This document shows, in pieces, positions 13,020 through 24,600 of a DNA stretch of 64,000 nucleotides. The stretch is taken from assembly GCF_036373705.1 (NCBI RefSeq), contig NC_089867.1, positions 18,926,323 through 18,990,322 on the forward strand. Reading direction: 5' to 3'. Under the pieces are notes generated by a model. That model made no database searches. It saw only the letters and a program-made list of their open reading frames with translations, and was not told the DNA's origin. The translations under genes were made by a program, and so were the position numbers. Every line of letters begins with the position of its first letter. Positions within the stretch are counted from its first letter, which is position 1. This DNA comes from Amia ocellicauda. Its lineage: Eukaryota; Chordata; Actinopteri; Amiiformes; Amiidae.

Positions 13020-14542
13020 TTAGCAGGATGTGAAGGTCTTCCAGAAGAAATTTTTACAGGGGGCTTTGCGGTCGCGCTGGGGCAGCTGTGATAGCCTGTT
13101 GTAGACTGCTCGCTCCTCCAATCGGGACTCCAGGGGCTCCTCCAGATCCACTGACCCCACATCTCCCCCCAGCACTGCGCCGTCCACTCCGTCCAACAAG
13201 CCCGCGATGAGCTTGAGAATCAGCTCCTTGCGCTCCTTGTTCAGCTCCTGCAGGGACAGAGCAGTGCAACTGCATGATCTCGAAACCAGCTTTAAACCAT
13301 CAGTGAACAGAGCACAACGCCATCTTACAGACACATCTGTCCAGTAGTGTTTCTACAACCTGCCCAGTAGCCTTTCTATCCCTACTTGACATCTATTTTT
13401 TTTTAAAGCTACATTAAATGGTTTTCTGTTACAAGTTTCCTCATTTCAATTTTGACTTAATTGTAAGCTGTACACAATTGCTATCAGGCAAATTCATTTA
13501 AATGCAATTAGTATATCAAAAAGAACAATGTAGTACGCATATCAAGAAAAACAATCAATTTGGTACAGGAAAATAAATGTTTAAACCCTAATAGCATATT
13601 ATATATATATATATATATCAGACAAATTACATTTAAAAGTTATTTAATAATAAATCAAAAATAAATTAAATCCACTGAATATTAAAGTTGTTAATTAATT
13701 TAGAGGAAATATGAATCCTGCATTAAAGTTATATTTTATATTGATAAAATTACATTGTTAAAACACATTGAATAGATTTATGTTTTTGGCAATGTCTTCA
13801 TTAACAGATGATTATTGTTTATGTTTATATTTTAACTTTTGTTTGTTCAATCAAACTCAACTCAGTAGACATTCTACTGCAGATTAATTATGTTTCACTT
13901 TTCACTATTTGTATCCTTGAATCAGGTCAAAGTTAATTTTCATAAATTATTTTAAAAACTTGATGCGATGCGATGCGTTTTCTTTCTGATAAGACGTTGC
14001 GTGTCAAGGCATATACTGCAAGTGCTTTACTACCAGCTCACTGGAAACAAATGTTTTGAATTCTTGAATAGTAGTCTTCTTTAAAATGAAGAACACTGTT
14101 CCTCTACATTATTGCTCTGTCAATTTGTATGATTTCTCAAAGTTTATTTAAAAATCATTTAAAGCAGAAGCAAAATAATTATCTGATCATAACCAACACT
14201 TTCCCCTGGAATCATTAAAACTATGCAAGAACATTCCATGTGAAAAATAAAAAATACAAAATAATAAATATATATACACACACTATACTTTTCTCAAGTT
14301 TCTCCAGTGTATCTAAATGCACTTTCTATACACAATAAACTGCATCACTAAAACCTAGGAAGAATCCCTCAGTTCGTTGTACCCTGTGAAGAGTTGAAAG
14401 CCCTATGACGATGACCTGTCTCAGAGCATCTACTCACCTTGTTTGTGTGAAGTGAGAGTCGTTCCTCTCCGGGCAGGACAGCTGCTGCTCTCACGCTGTA
14501 TACCAGTAGCATTAGGGACACCAGGCTAGCGAGGAGCTGCAT
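13020..14542 (-). CDS. cort: Somatostatin-2 / cortistatin prohormone ([Pro2]-SS-14)
   Basis: Secreted peptide-hormone precursor of the somatostatin family; mature peptides act on somatostatin receptors to inhibit hormone release. Two coding exons join in frame: 14438-14542 (35 codons, donor GTGAGTA) and 13020-13247 (75 codons plus stop, acceptor CTGCAG), giving 110 residues, the usual precursor size. Residues 1 to about 20 form a leucine-rich signal peptide beginning MQLLASLVSLMLLVYSV. Exon 2 carries the acidic pro-region, and the last 14 residues are APCKNFFWKTFTSC after a basic Arg-Lys. The two cysteines close the ring around the FWKT receptor core. Proline at position 2 in place of glycine marks the SS2/cortistatin paralogue rather than SS1. 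The intron lies between the N-terminal part of the precursor and the pro-region; I recall a comparable intron in other somatostatin genes. The start was chosen because it opens the signal peptide and lies about 110 bases after a TATA box. The peptide identity is certain; the name (cort, sst2 or sst3) depends on nomenclature. Confidence 0.95.
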
Positions 14543-14653
14543 GCTGAGAGATGTGTGTGGGAGGTGAGCGAATGCAAGCTTGAGATACTAGGTGCTTCTG
14601 CTGTCTGTCAGATTCAGGGATTTCCTTTAGCTCCTGCTCCAAAGCTCCAGCCC

Positions 14654-14661
14654 CTTTTATA
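14654..14661 (-). promoter_or_regulatory. TATA box of the cort gene
   Basis: The minus strand reads TATAAAAG inside a GC-rich context (GGGGTATAAAAGGGGC), 112 bases upstream of the start codon. Transcription should begin near 14625, giving a 5' UTR of about 80 bases. Somatostatin-family genes are known to have TATA promoters. Confidence 0.85.
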
Positions 14662-14682
14662 CCCCTTTGCCAAAGCACTTAC

Positions 14683-14687
14683 TGACG
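14683..14687 (-). promoter_or_regulatory. CRE half-site upstream of the cort TATA box
   Basis: A TGACG/CGTCA half-site lies about 22 bases upstream of the TATA box. The mammalian somatostatin promoter is the classic CREB target with a full palindromic TGACGTCA element; only the half-site is present here, in the context CTGCGTCAGT. Cyclic-AMP control is inferred from family knowledge and position. Confidence 0.5.
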
Positions 14688-14699
14688 CAGTGGGGGGGT

Positions 14700-15200
14700 G
14701 GGGGGTGGACAACAAAATTAAGTGTGGATCAGACACAAATTACACTTGCGAGAATGGTTAACCCCTTGACTACCTGGCCTCAGCTTGCTTACATGTTTAG
14801 TAATCATTTCCGTCACTAAGCACCTGTTTCCCACAAGGCATAAGATGATAAAAAAAATATGTATGTATATATATATATATATATATAAAAGATGTTGTAT
14901 AATTATTATTTTGGTTTCTACTCCCACCGGATTAGATAAGTAGTTGTTCTTCACAAAGTTATACAATATGAATTATATAAAATATTATTATATACAATTT
15001 AGAATACAGGTTTCTCAATTTGTATTGTGTTCATAAATCATTTCCAATCAATTACATATGCAATCATAATGTTAATTTGTTCTTGTTCTGAAAGCCCACA
15101 CAACCAAAAGGTCAATTCAAAGAAAACGCAATTCCTCAGGGCCAAATTATATTATATATATAAAAGCAAGCACGCACGCATGCACGCAGGCACGCACACA
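14700..15200. other. Upstream flank of cort, no gene
   Basis: It begins with a guanine-rich run (G7, T, G6; about 14691-14707) just upstream of the CRE half-site, then becomes AT-rich with a TA microsatellite near 14863-14886 and a CACG/GCAC-rich stretch at 15165-15200. No coding potential was recognised. Confidence 0.6.
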
Positions 15201-15201
15201 G

Positions 15202-15295
15202 TGACATGGCATGGGGTGTGAGCCGTGTCTGTTTGGGGTCATGGCTCTTGATTTCTGTAATGTATTTTAATGCTGTTTTAGGGCACCAGAATGAA
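15202..15295 (+). mobile_element. Fragment of an LTR, 5' part
   Basis: About 90 bases starting TGACATGGC match, with many substitutions, the first 90 bases of the complete LTR at 15684-16282. Shared words include TGTGAGCC, the GTTTGGG region and GGCTCTTGATT/GGCTCTGGATT. It is therefore a second, truncated copy of the same LTR in the same orientation, about 480 bases upstream. Confidence 0.6.
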
Positions 15296-15339
15296 TTTGT
15301 CAGTTGTTTGGGTTTAATTTAAGTGGCTAAAGGTGGTTT

Positions 15340-15640
15340 CAAGTCCAGGGATCCACTCCACCATGAAGGGTTACTTATTGCGGGTGATGTCCGTCAAGTG
15401 GTAGGCTAAGTCCTTGATGAGCCGATGATAATAACCACTAGTCCCAGAAAAGCTCGTACTTAATATTTATTGTACTTTGTAAGCTTTATATTTACTGGTT
15501 GGGGCCAGTCTCCAATTGCATGATTCTTCTGTCCTGGGGCTTGACCAGTCCTTGGCCAACCCAGAATCTGAGATATGCTGCATTGTGGGGTCCCAGCTTA
15601 CACTTCAGGGGGTTGGCGGTAAACCCTGCATACCGAATTT
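15340..15640 (-). pseudogene. Decayed Gypsy-type reverse transcriptase fragment
   Basis: On the minus strand the translation contains NPLKCKLGPHNAAYL, then VGQGLVKPQDRRI, then VRAFLGL and, after a frameshift, GYYHRLIKDLA. This order is the signature of the C-terminal part of Ty3/Gypsy reverse transcriptases (an NPxKC motif, then GLxKPQ, then the VRAFLGLxxYYR block). Stop codons and frameshifts show it is dead. It lies between two LTR pieces but runs opposite to their apparent orientation, so the element has been rearranged or is a composite of two insertions. Confidence 0.8.
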
Positions 15641-15683
15641 AGGTCAAGACCAAGTGTACTTTTCCTGCGTTCTCCACCAACCG

Positions 15684-16282
15684 TGACACAGCGTGAAGTG
15701 TGAGCCATGCCCGTTTGGGTTCGTGGCTCTGGATTGCTGTAATACGAGGTCATTTTAAGGTTCCAGAGAGTGTCGTTTTTTGGTTGTTGTTCTGTGTTGG
15801 TATTCCATGGAGGAGTTCTCAGCCAAAGTAGGGTTGGTATCCAGTGGTGTTTTCACTGTCATGCAGCGTGTAAAAGGGAAGATGGTGAAACTATGCGGTC
15901 TGCCCTTCACCTCCCCAGACCCCGGGGGAGGAAAATTACTGGCAGAACAGCTGACCCACTGTCCCCTTCATGACTGGATCTCCACCGATATAAAATAAGG
16001 AAGCACCGGGCTTCCTGTGTGGTTAGGCAGGTGGAGAGCCTGGGAGTGGACCGTGGCGAGTGGGAGAAATCAGCGAGCGAGAGAACATTAAGGATTTGAC
16101 TTTTGGCTTTGAACTTTAACAATGGATTATGGACTGGATTGATTGCTTTGTGTGCTTATGATTAGTTATATGTTTAGGGAGGCTCAACAAGGTGCTTGGG
16201 GTTTATTTGGTTTGTGTAAGCCTATTTGTTTTGAGCACTCGCACACTATACTTAAATAAATCATCACCCCCACAGTGCCACA
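15684..16282 (+). mobile_element. Full LTR of a Gypsy-like retrotransposon
   Basis: About 600 bases begin TGACACAGC and end GTGCCACA, the TG...CA ends of an LTR. Inside, in the plus orientation, lie a TATA-like GATATAAAATAAGG near 15988 and an AATAAA near 16255, 27 bases before the end, as expected for LTR promoter and polyadenylation signals. The first 90 bases recur at 15202. I saw no convincing target-site duplication. Assignment to Gypsy rests on the neighbouring reverse-transcriptase relic. Confidence 0.6.
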
Positions 16283-17039
16283 ATATATATATATATATAT
16301 TTATGAGATAATGCAAACTGCACAGCCTTTCATGTTAATAACCTCAGGATTGTCCCTTTCATGGCAGGGAATTATACTGCAATTTTAAAGTGAGTTAAAA
16401 TGACAGACCATGCGCAGAAAGTCATATCCTTCATTGTAATTTTGCAGAAACAATAATTTTTACACAGTTTTAAAATTACACCACAGTAACTATTAATGTT
16501 CACACTAGTGCCAACTCCAGGTTACATTTAAAAATGTAGTCAACACACTTAGTCTAGCTCCGTCTCTACTTAAAGGTAATAGAATCTCCTGCTGTTTCTG
16601 CTCCCGTTGCTGTGATATAACTCGCTGGCAAAAACAAAACACCCTGCAGTGCAGTGTAGTCTATTTGGTCTTTTTTTTAGTTTTAAGTTTCTGAATTACT
16701 ACAATAACTTATTTAAATGTACCTAACAAATTCAAAGTTGTTCAAAGTGCTGGGAGACACTAATGACTTTCATATCCAATGCCTTTAATGGTGATATATT
16801 GCACTGGTTTTCCAAACACATTCCATGTTCACTGAAATGTTAATGCATTTACGTGAAAGGGTAATTTGCAGAAATTGTTGTCTATGCTTTTAACACAGCC
16901 ACCCGTAGCAGCGTATTGAACTGTCTGACACCTCAGCTCGCAGAACGCAACACCAACTTGGTTTCCGAGTGAAGTGTAAAGGTTTCGTAGGAATGACACG
17001 AGCCAAGGGGCAGAGGCCTTATCATGTACTTGTTGTCGT

Positions 17040-17044
17040 TAAAA

Positions 17045-17083
<39 letters not shown>
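17040..17083. repeat. Poly-A followed by (TA)n
   Basis: A run of about 13 A is followed by about 15 TA units. This is a simple compound microsatellite; the A run may be the remnant tail of an old retroposon. Confidence 0.9.
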
Positions 17084-17088
<5 letters not shown>

Positions 17089-19120
17089 AAAATACCTTTG
17101 AAAAAAGGCGATGCTGTACTTGTTATCTAAAGAGGAGAGATTAATTTGTTCACACCCTGACCCCCGTCCACCTGCAGTGCATGGGTGATGATGTTACAGA
17201 AATACCCTAACAAAGCAATTATACTTCAAACAACAGTAGTTGCTTAACACTTTAAAATGTTGGGAAGACACATTTTTTTGTAAACATGTTTTTTAAGAAG
17301 TTTTATTGAAACCACCACTCAGTCTTATATTTCGGTACTGGTTTAAGAAACCAGGGCGAAGCAAACCATTCTTTTTTATTTCATGCCAGTGCTCATTGAA
17401 AGAGTAAGGACTGCAAGAAGAACTGAATCGTGGCAAGTCATGACCAGGACAGGAACAGAAATGGGGGGCCACTGTGAACTCCCCCCAGAGATCCCAATAA
17501 TCTACCAACCGACGAGAGAAAATGCACAGAGCATGTGTGGTTCTCTTACACATTAATTCCCCTAAATAAACTGTTCAATATATAAAGGAGGCCAGTTCGG
17601 GCAAATAAGGTTTTTAAGTTCGAAAAATCTTACCAACATCCATTTTTCCGTAATCTTCACTTTAGACAAGAGACAGAGACAATTTGAATTTATCAGAATT
17701 GCCTAGTGGTAAACTGTTAATGGAATTTTAATTTCATAATTTTTTGTTTTTGACAACTTAAAATAATTTATTTGCCAATTTCCGGGAAATATTTAACAGC
17801 ATGGGACTGACATTTGCCTTAATGAAACCCTTAACCATACGTAGCAAACCAGTCTTTATTTTCATCCTTCATTAATTATGTAGTATTCATGCTTCATGCA
17901 TTTTGGCAACCTTTCAACCTACATAATCGATTAACAAAGTATAGTGTGCAACCCAATGCCAGGTTCAAACCAGAAAGATTGAGCAATTTCTTAGGGATTA
18001 ATGTGAAAACGCCTTCAGGCCTTCACTTAACTACAGAGTGACATTTCAGCCAAAATTACCTTTAATCTTCAAACCCGTTCCTCTAAGCACCCTCCTTGCA
18101 TTTTCATGTCTTCAGGGTGAAAAACACACACATGACATCATCACCGGGTTCAGCCACCCTAGGGAAACCAAATTTGTAGTCAGCTTGTTGAACTGCACGG
18201 AAAGAATATCAATGATCAAACCTAAAAAGCCTACTTCGTAGCAATTCGTTTTACTCCTATTACACAATATAATGTTTCAACTAGACTTCAAATAGTAGCA
18301 GTATCACTGGCAGGCATGTGTACTACATAAGATGAGACTAGTGCACCCTTGTGCCTCTGGATACCAGAATATTAATTCAGAAGCCTCGCCGTGAAACCCC
18401 CTGCTCTCCGGCAAACACCCAAGACAGCGGACGTTTGAAGATTTCAAGGCAATCGACCTTGATGTAAAAAAATAAATTGCATCGTCGAAGCCTGACTTCA
18501 AACACTAAGAGCCAGCATCAATCAACACCCTCAAAAGTCAGGTTTTCTGTCAGGTTTCTTACATTCATAGACTGGCTTTTCTTATTTGTTTCTTTTATTT
18601 ATTTATTGTTCAAATCAGCATTCAAGTTCTGATACACTGAAAATTACATTCAACAGCATTTTGTTTGGCCTGGAGAGTTAACAGCCATGTTGCAACACGC
18701 AAACGTTTGTTTAGTCATAGACAACAAAATATTAGCAGCTCTAATGAGGGAATTAAGCAGGGTGATTTATGAGCACGGCCATGCTCGGTAATGCATATAA
18801 AGAGACATATTGGAAGACAGGCTATAGTGAGTATATCCACACAACACTTATTCTTTAAAATCTGTTTGAAACAGGTGATCTAATCTTTGATTGTTGGTTC
18901 GACTTAAAAGCCAACAATCTGCTAAAACATATGAATGCCTCAAACACAACACCTCAGAAGTTATAAAGCTCAATGAAGTACTGTGGTTAAACTGCATTTT
19001 GTGTGTGTTGGGGGTATGTCTGAGTATTGGTTTGTCACTGCTTTTTCAGGATCACATAATAATTACCAAGTGTTCTTATTTTCATTGTTGAAATACTGTA
19101 TGCCATAGGTAATTGAAAGA

Positions 19121-19522
19121 CATGTGTTCAGAGTGTACTTGTAATATAGTAGTTTCTCCAGAGCTGTTCAGCACTCCTGGAATTTTGCACTTTATATAAC
19201 TATACTTCCTTACGCTCCTGCTTACTGTACATTGTTCGATCTCCTGTTCTTTACTGTGATCGCTCCTATGCCCCCTTCCCTTTAGCTCATACCTAGGACT
19301 TCACTGCATCATGGCTATTCATTACCCCTTTGAACAAGATGTATTCTTTGTATTTTATATTAAATGTACTTTTGCAGTGTAATTCTTAAATTGTACTTTG
19401 TCTTAATGCTTAAATTAAATTTTGTATTGAATTGTATTACTGCACTTTTTGTAATGCTTGTATAAACTGTTAAGTCGCCCTGGATAAGGGAGTCAGCCAA
19501 TAAATACATAATAATAATAATA
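19121..19522 (+). mobile_element. LINE/SINE-type 3' tail, copy 1
   Basis: About 400 bases end in GTCGCCCTGGATAAGGG...AATAAATAC followed by AATAAT repeats, the kind of 3' tail seen on many fish L2-related LINEs and the SINEs that borrow their ends. A second, shorter copy at 34392-34633 shares both its start (TGTTCAGARTGTACTTGTAATAT) and its tail, which shows an interspersed repeat family. The body has no open frame. The superfamily name is from memory of such tails, not a search. Confidence 0.65.
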
Positions 19523-20273
19523 ACTGTCCATGCCTAATGTAGATAAACTACCACTTCTTCTTATTATTATTATTATTATTTTAATTGATATCCCTAACAT
19601 TTGGACAGTAAAAAGAGATGCATACCCTAGGAAAATACATGAGATGCACATCTTAACCCAAAAGGATTACAGAAACATTGTACTATTATTGTCTAGTCAT
19701 ATTTCCATACTTCTATATATGGGACAAACCTCTCTAGATGATTCATGAGCAAACATTTCACCTCATAGAATTACTCAATGCAGGCTGTTTGTATCCCTGT
19801 CAAAGCTATAAAGTAAATAACTTAATGGAATCAAAACAAACCAATAATAATAAAAGAACCCCCGGCGCACAAAATGTAATTTAACCGCCGTACTTCACTG
19901 AGTGGAAACGAGATGAAAAGATGACACAGGAATTTTTATGAACTGTGACCATTGTATAGGCTGGGTTGTCTTAAAAAGCTATAAAGGGATTTTGGGGGCA
20001 TTGTCAGTTTTGTCTGAGATTGTATAGTCAGGTTCCAAGTGACTGAAACCAATTACTGTGAAGAGAATAGAGCTCCAATCCCTGTATATCGTGGCTTCCA
20101 GGAGACTCACTTTAAAAATGTTATGGCACCGAGGTAGTCTCTGGTGCTGCTGGATGACCTGCAAATCAAAAAAATGTATAAACCTTATGCAACACCTATC
20201 ATGAATTCACAGCTGACTTGCAGTTTCAGTGTGAAACAAAAGCTGCATACATGCTTACGTACATACATGCATA

Positions 20274-21370
20274 CAGTGAGGGAAAAAAGAATTTGATCCC
20301 CTGCTGATTTTGTACGTTTGCCTACTGACATAGAAATGATCAGTCTATAATTTTAATGGTAGGTGTATTTTAACAGTGAGAGACAGAATAACAACAAAAA
20401 AATCCAGAAAAACACATTTCAAAAAAGTTATAAATTGATTTGCATGTTAATGAGGGAAATAAGTATTTGATCCCCTATCAATCAGCAAGATTTCTGTATA
20501 AAAGACACCTGTCCACAGAAGCAATCAATCAATCAGATTCCAAACTCTCCACCATGGCAGGTGACAATAGTTGGTGCGATTATTCGCAAATGGAAGAAAC
20601 ACAAAATAACTGTCAGTCTCCCTCGGTCTGGGGCTCCATGCAAGATCTCACCTCGTGGAGTTTCAATGATCATGAGAACGGTGAGGAATCAGCCCAGAAC
20701 TACACGGGAGGATCTTGTTAATGATCTCAAGGCAGCTGGGACCATAGTCACAAAGAAAACAATTGGTAACACACTACGCCATGGGGCCATGTACCGTCAA
20801 ATCTTGGGTGAGAACCTCCTTCCCTCAGCCAGGGCATTGAAAATGGGTCGTGGATGGGTATTCCAGCATGACAATGACCCAAAACACACAGCCAAGGCAA
20901 CAAAGGAGTGGCTCAAGAAGAAGCACATTAAGGTCCTGGAGTGGCCTAGCCAGTCTCCAGACCTTAATCCCATAGAAAATCTGTGGAGGGAGCTGAAGGT
21001 TCGAGTTGCCAAACGTCAGCCTCGAAACCTTAATGACTTGGAGAGGATCTGCAAAGAGGAGTGGGACAAAATCCCTCCTGAGATGTGTGCAAACCTGGTG
21101 GCCAACTACAAGAAACGTCTGACCTCTGTGATTGCCAACAAGGGTTTTGCCACAAAGTACTAAGTCGAAGGGGTCAAATACTTATTTCCCTCATTAACAT
21201 GCAAATCAATTTATAACTTTTTTGAAATGCGTTTTTCTGGATTTTTGTATTGTTATTTTGTCTCTCACTGTTAAAATACACCTACCATTAAAATTATAGA
21301 CTGATCATTTCTTTGTCAGTTGGCAAACGTACAAAATCAGCAGGGGATCAAATACTTTTTTCCCCCACTG
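20274..21370 (+). mobile_element. Tc1 transposon, internally deleted copy
   Basis: Flanked by TA on both sides, with long inverted repeats beginning CAGTGAGGGAAAAAAG and ending with the complement. It is the same family as the longer copy at 30627-32216 but about 500 bases shorter. Compared with that copy it lacks (1) the left arm and most of the internal hairpin, (2) the first third of the N-terminal transposase coding region and (3) about 310 bases of the middle of the transposase. Deletion 1 begins and ends at a shared CTG. The element is non-autonomous, though its intact ends could in principle be moved by a related transposase. Confidence 0.93.
20561..21163 (+). pseudogene. Truncated Tc1 transposase
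   Basis: This 200-codon frame joins part of the N-terminal helix-turn-helix DNA-binding region directly to the C-terminal third of the catalytic domain. The last two catalytic acids survive (Asp in FQHDNDPKH and Glu in SPDLNPIEN, spaced by 34 residues). The block with the first catalytic aspartate (WSDE, present in the copy at 31101) is missing, so the protein cannot be an active transposase. Confidence 0.9.
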
Positions 21371-21642
21371 TAAAACACATGAATGAATTAATAAATGGAC
21401 ATCTCGCCAGATAACTAAATGGCACTTTGTATTTCCTACGGAACCTCAAACAAATACGTATTCACAAGTTATAAAAGACGTGCTTACAATACAGAAATAT
21501 AGAGTCAAATTCCTAGGAATGTAACAAAGTAAACTTTAACCCTTAAAGTGCATGGAAATGGCCTAAAATACATTTTCTGCATAACAATGCAAGTAGGCTA
21601 CAGTTGTAAAACAGACAATGTATAGGATGCCCTCTGCTGGTT

Positions 21643-21675
<33 letters not shown>

Positions 21676-24600
21676 GAGCTACATACAGGTCTTTTATTTT
21701 ATTAACACAATTATCTATAATTAAACCGAGTCAAATGTAAATCACCCTGGTGTACAAAGGGCCTAAATGGACGTGTTAATGCATTTTTAAGTAGGAAAAC
21801 AGTTTGAATAAGAATCCTTGACCAACCTGTTCATAAAAGAAACTACACAAACCTGTACTCAGTAGCAGCTTAATTTTGTTTTATTATTATTATTTGTGAT
21901 AGGCTTCTTCTATATATAACCCCTATCAGTGAAGTACCTGTTTGAAGTTTGCATACATCATCAGGTGGGTCAAAATATCGCTTTAACTTGCCCCTACCTG
22001 TAACTTAGCTTAACTATGCAAGATAGAAAGTTGCATTCAGTGAAAAGATATAAATCGCATCATATATTTAAATCAAGGTAAGGGGTTTCTTTCAATATTG
22101 TCCATTATAGCAGATAGGCCTATAGTAACTGTAATACTCAAACACATCAAGAAACATCTAGTACTACATATAATGGACAGTATACTTTAAAAACATTTTT
22201 ATTTTTTAGTAACTCCAGCTTTCTCCACATGTTTTGTGAGTGACTTGCTTGCTCTGTGTTTATTCAGCAGTGAGTGTACAAGTTTCCAGTGGCTACATTA
22301 ATTAATTACAACGTTTTAAATTAAGCACGTTCAAACTCCAGACACGAGTGGCTTTTGGGAGTTGCCGAATCTGGTGGCACTGTTGCCAGATTGGGGGATT
22401 TTCACCCACCCCACCCCCCAGGGCGTCACTTCACCAGTACCCAACACCGCCCCCCCCCCTGCCCAAACAAAAGCTACAAATATTGTTAAATATTTATGAA
22501 ACCTTAGCTTTCATTATAAAACAATATTTATAATGGGTTAATGTCTTTTTTTTTATTACATATGGTTTTCATATTGAAAACATCAAAAATTACTCATTAG
22601 TATATAGTATATATTAGGAATTATGAAAATGTTTATCTATGCTCTGTATTAGTTGCTAGACTAGTACTTTATGTGTTTAGTCTTAGTTGTTACAGTGAGT
22701 TATTTGTCTGATTTTCTGACAACAGTCCTCCTGAACACTGACCTTAGGGACAATTACCCCCGCTTCCTCCATTAGGTGGCCGCAGTGAGAGACTTGAATA
22801 GATATCACAGCTGCACTGCTGTAAAGGAATGTGTTCAAGCATTGTCTCATCTCCTCTGGAATAGCACATTGCCCTTCATGTCAACTTCGTAGCACACACA
22901 CTCACCTTAGGAGACTTACTGTAGTCACAAAAGAAACACTGAGTAATATCAGGAACGCAGCACACTAAGGGCTGGGATAATCACGAGTTCCTGCTCACAG
23001 GGACCAGCAGCTGAAAGGCAGGGCAGACTGGTTCAGGCTAGGGCAGCTACATCAAAGCAGACATGCAGAGTGATGTTAAAGCCTGTCTGCATTTTTCAAG
23101 AGTATTTAAACTAGATGTTGAAGGACCACTTGCTGCAGTGCAATGGGACTCCCAGAATGCCCTGTAACTCAGATCAGCCCTGCAGGGGAACAGATTCAGA
23201 TACTGACATTATTCCTTTGCTTTCTCTCATAGAGCCAGTGAGGTGCCACCCATCCCACGGAGGCCTTTTTTTTTTTTTTTTCATCAGACAAATGGTGATC
23301 ATTATAATAAAGTCAAGTGATAAAACTTTCTACTCTGTCCTGGTGATTGTTTGCACAATGTATCTGAAGTTACGGCTCATACCTTTCTGGGTACTAACTG
23401 TGTTCCACACACACTCTCACACTGTCACTTCTCAATACAAAAAGTTGAGAGTCCTTCCCCTTGGTATAGGGATTATGTGGACCAGTCAACCCATACACAG
23501 GAGCATGAATGGAAATGAAGAATCATCTACTTTAGACCCTAATTACTTTTTTAATGAAATTGTAATTAACACAGCATTAACACGTTCTTCTCTAAAGAGA
23601 AGATGTTGGAAAGCCCTCATTATGAATCAAATATCTATTTTCCAACAGCAATACTTAAACACAAACTACAGAATAGGACAAATATTCAGCTCCTTCAAAA
23701 TCTCTCAAATTGTCTCAAACTGCTAGTTTTAAATCTTTTTCTTTCTTTCTGTGTATATATTTAAGTTTATTTGGTTAAATACTTGTGTGAACATACTGCA
23801 ACACTTTTGTTTTGATGTCTATTACCTGCATATTGTTCATTTTTTAACTGTCAAAAGTGACTACTCAGCAGGAACTCAGAACAAATATTGGAGAGTGGTG
23901 GTGTAGTATTGTAAAAACAATAGGACAGTTTTATAAGGTATATGGTCTCCCCCATACCTCCTGAACAAAGGTTTATATTATTTCAGGAATTAAGACTTCT
24001 TGATAAAAAAACACGAAATACGTGTGTGATTTCTAAATTATTTAGGCCTATACAGTCTTCAATTAAATATATAACATTCATTTCCCCCCCATTAAATTCA
24101 TACTATGGAAATTCAGGCTACATCCTGGCCAGGCTCGTTTCCAGCAATATTGGGGCCCCCCCTCCCCCATTCACTGTATAAAAGTAAATCTTCCTAGCTT
24201 TGCAGACTGCAAATTCCTCAATGGCTGATGAATAGTTGATGGACTGGCCGAAAACCTATTATTCAGCAGGTTGCATGAAAAGACAGATCATATGTGGTGA
24301 TCCTGATCCTAACACACTTAATAACCTAAGCACAATAATTAAGGTTTTAACACTGATGAGCAGTAATCTTGTTGGAGGACTATAATGTTAATTTAGATAG
24401 ATGACTACTGAAACAAATGAAAACGTTTAAATCACACAACAAATAGACTGTTTGATTTAATATAAAATAACATGTTTATAATATTTTAAAACCTTTGGTG
24501 TGCTGCATGTCAATATATAAAACAAAAAAAACTTTAATCAGAATGGCCAGCTGAGACCGATCAAACATTACAATGACCTATTAGCCAAACAGGGGGGTCT

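Larger units (their letters stand above)
16290..20270. other. Intergenic repeat-bearing DNA, no confirmed gene
   Basis: It contains TA microsatellites (16283-16300 and 17040-17083), a (TTA)n tract near 19558 and the LINE-like tail described separately. An 86-codon minus-strand frame at 17293-17553 ends just before an in-line AATAAA and could be the end of a processed pseudogene, but I do not recognise its product. The rest shows no coding signal. Confidence 0.55.

Noticed and set aside
23115..23726. 203-codon plus-strand open frame
   Set aside because: It crosses a poly-T run, has no recognisable domain or splice context, and its composition follows the AT-rich background.
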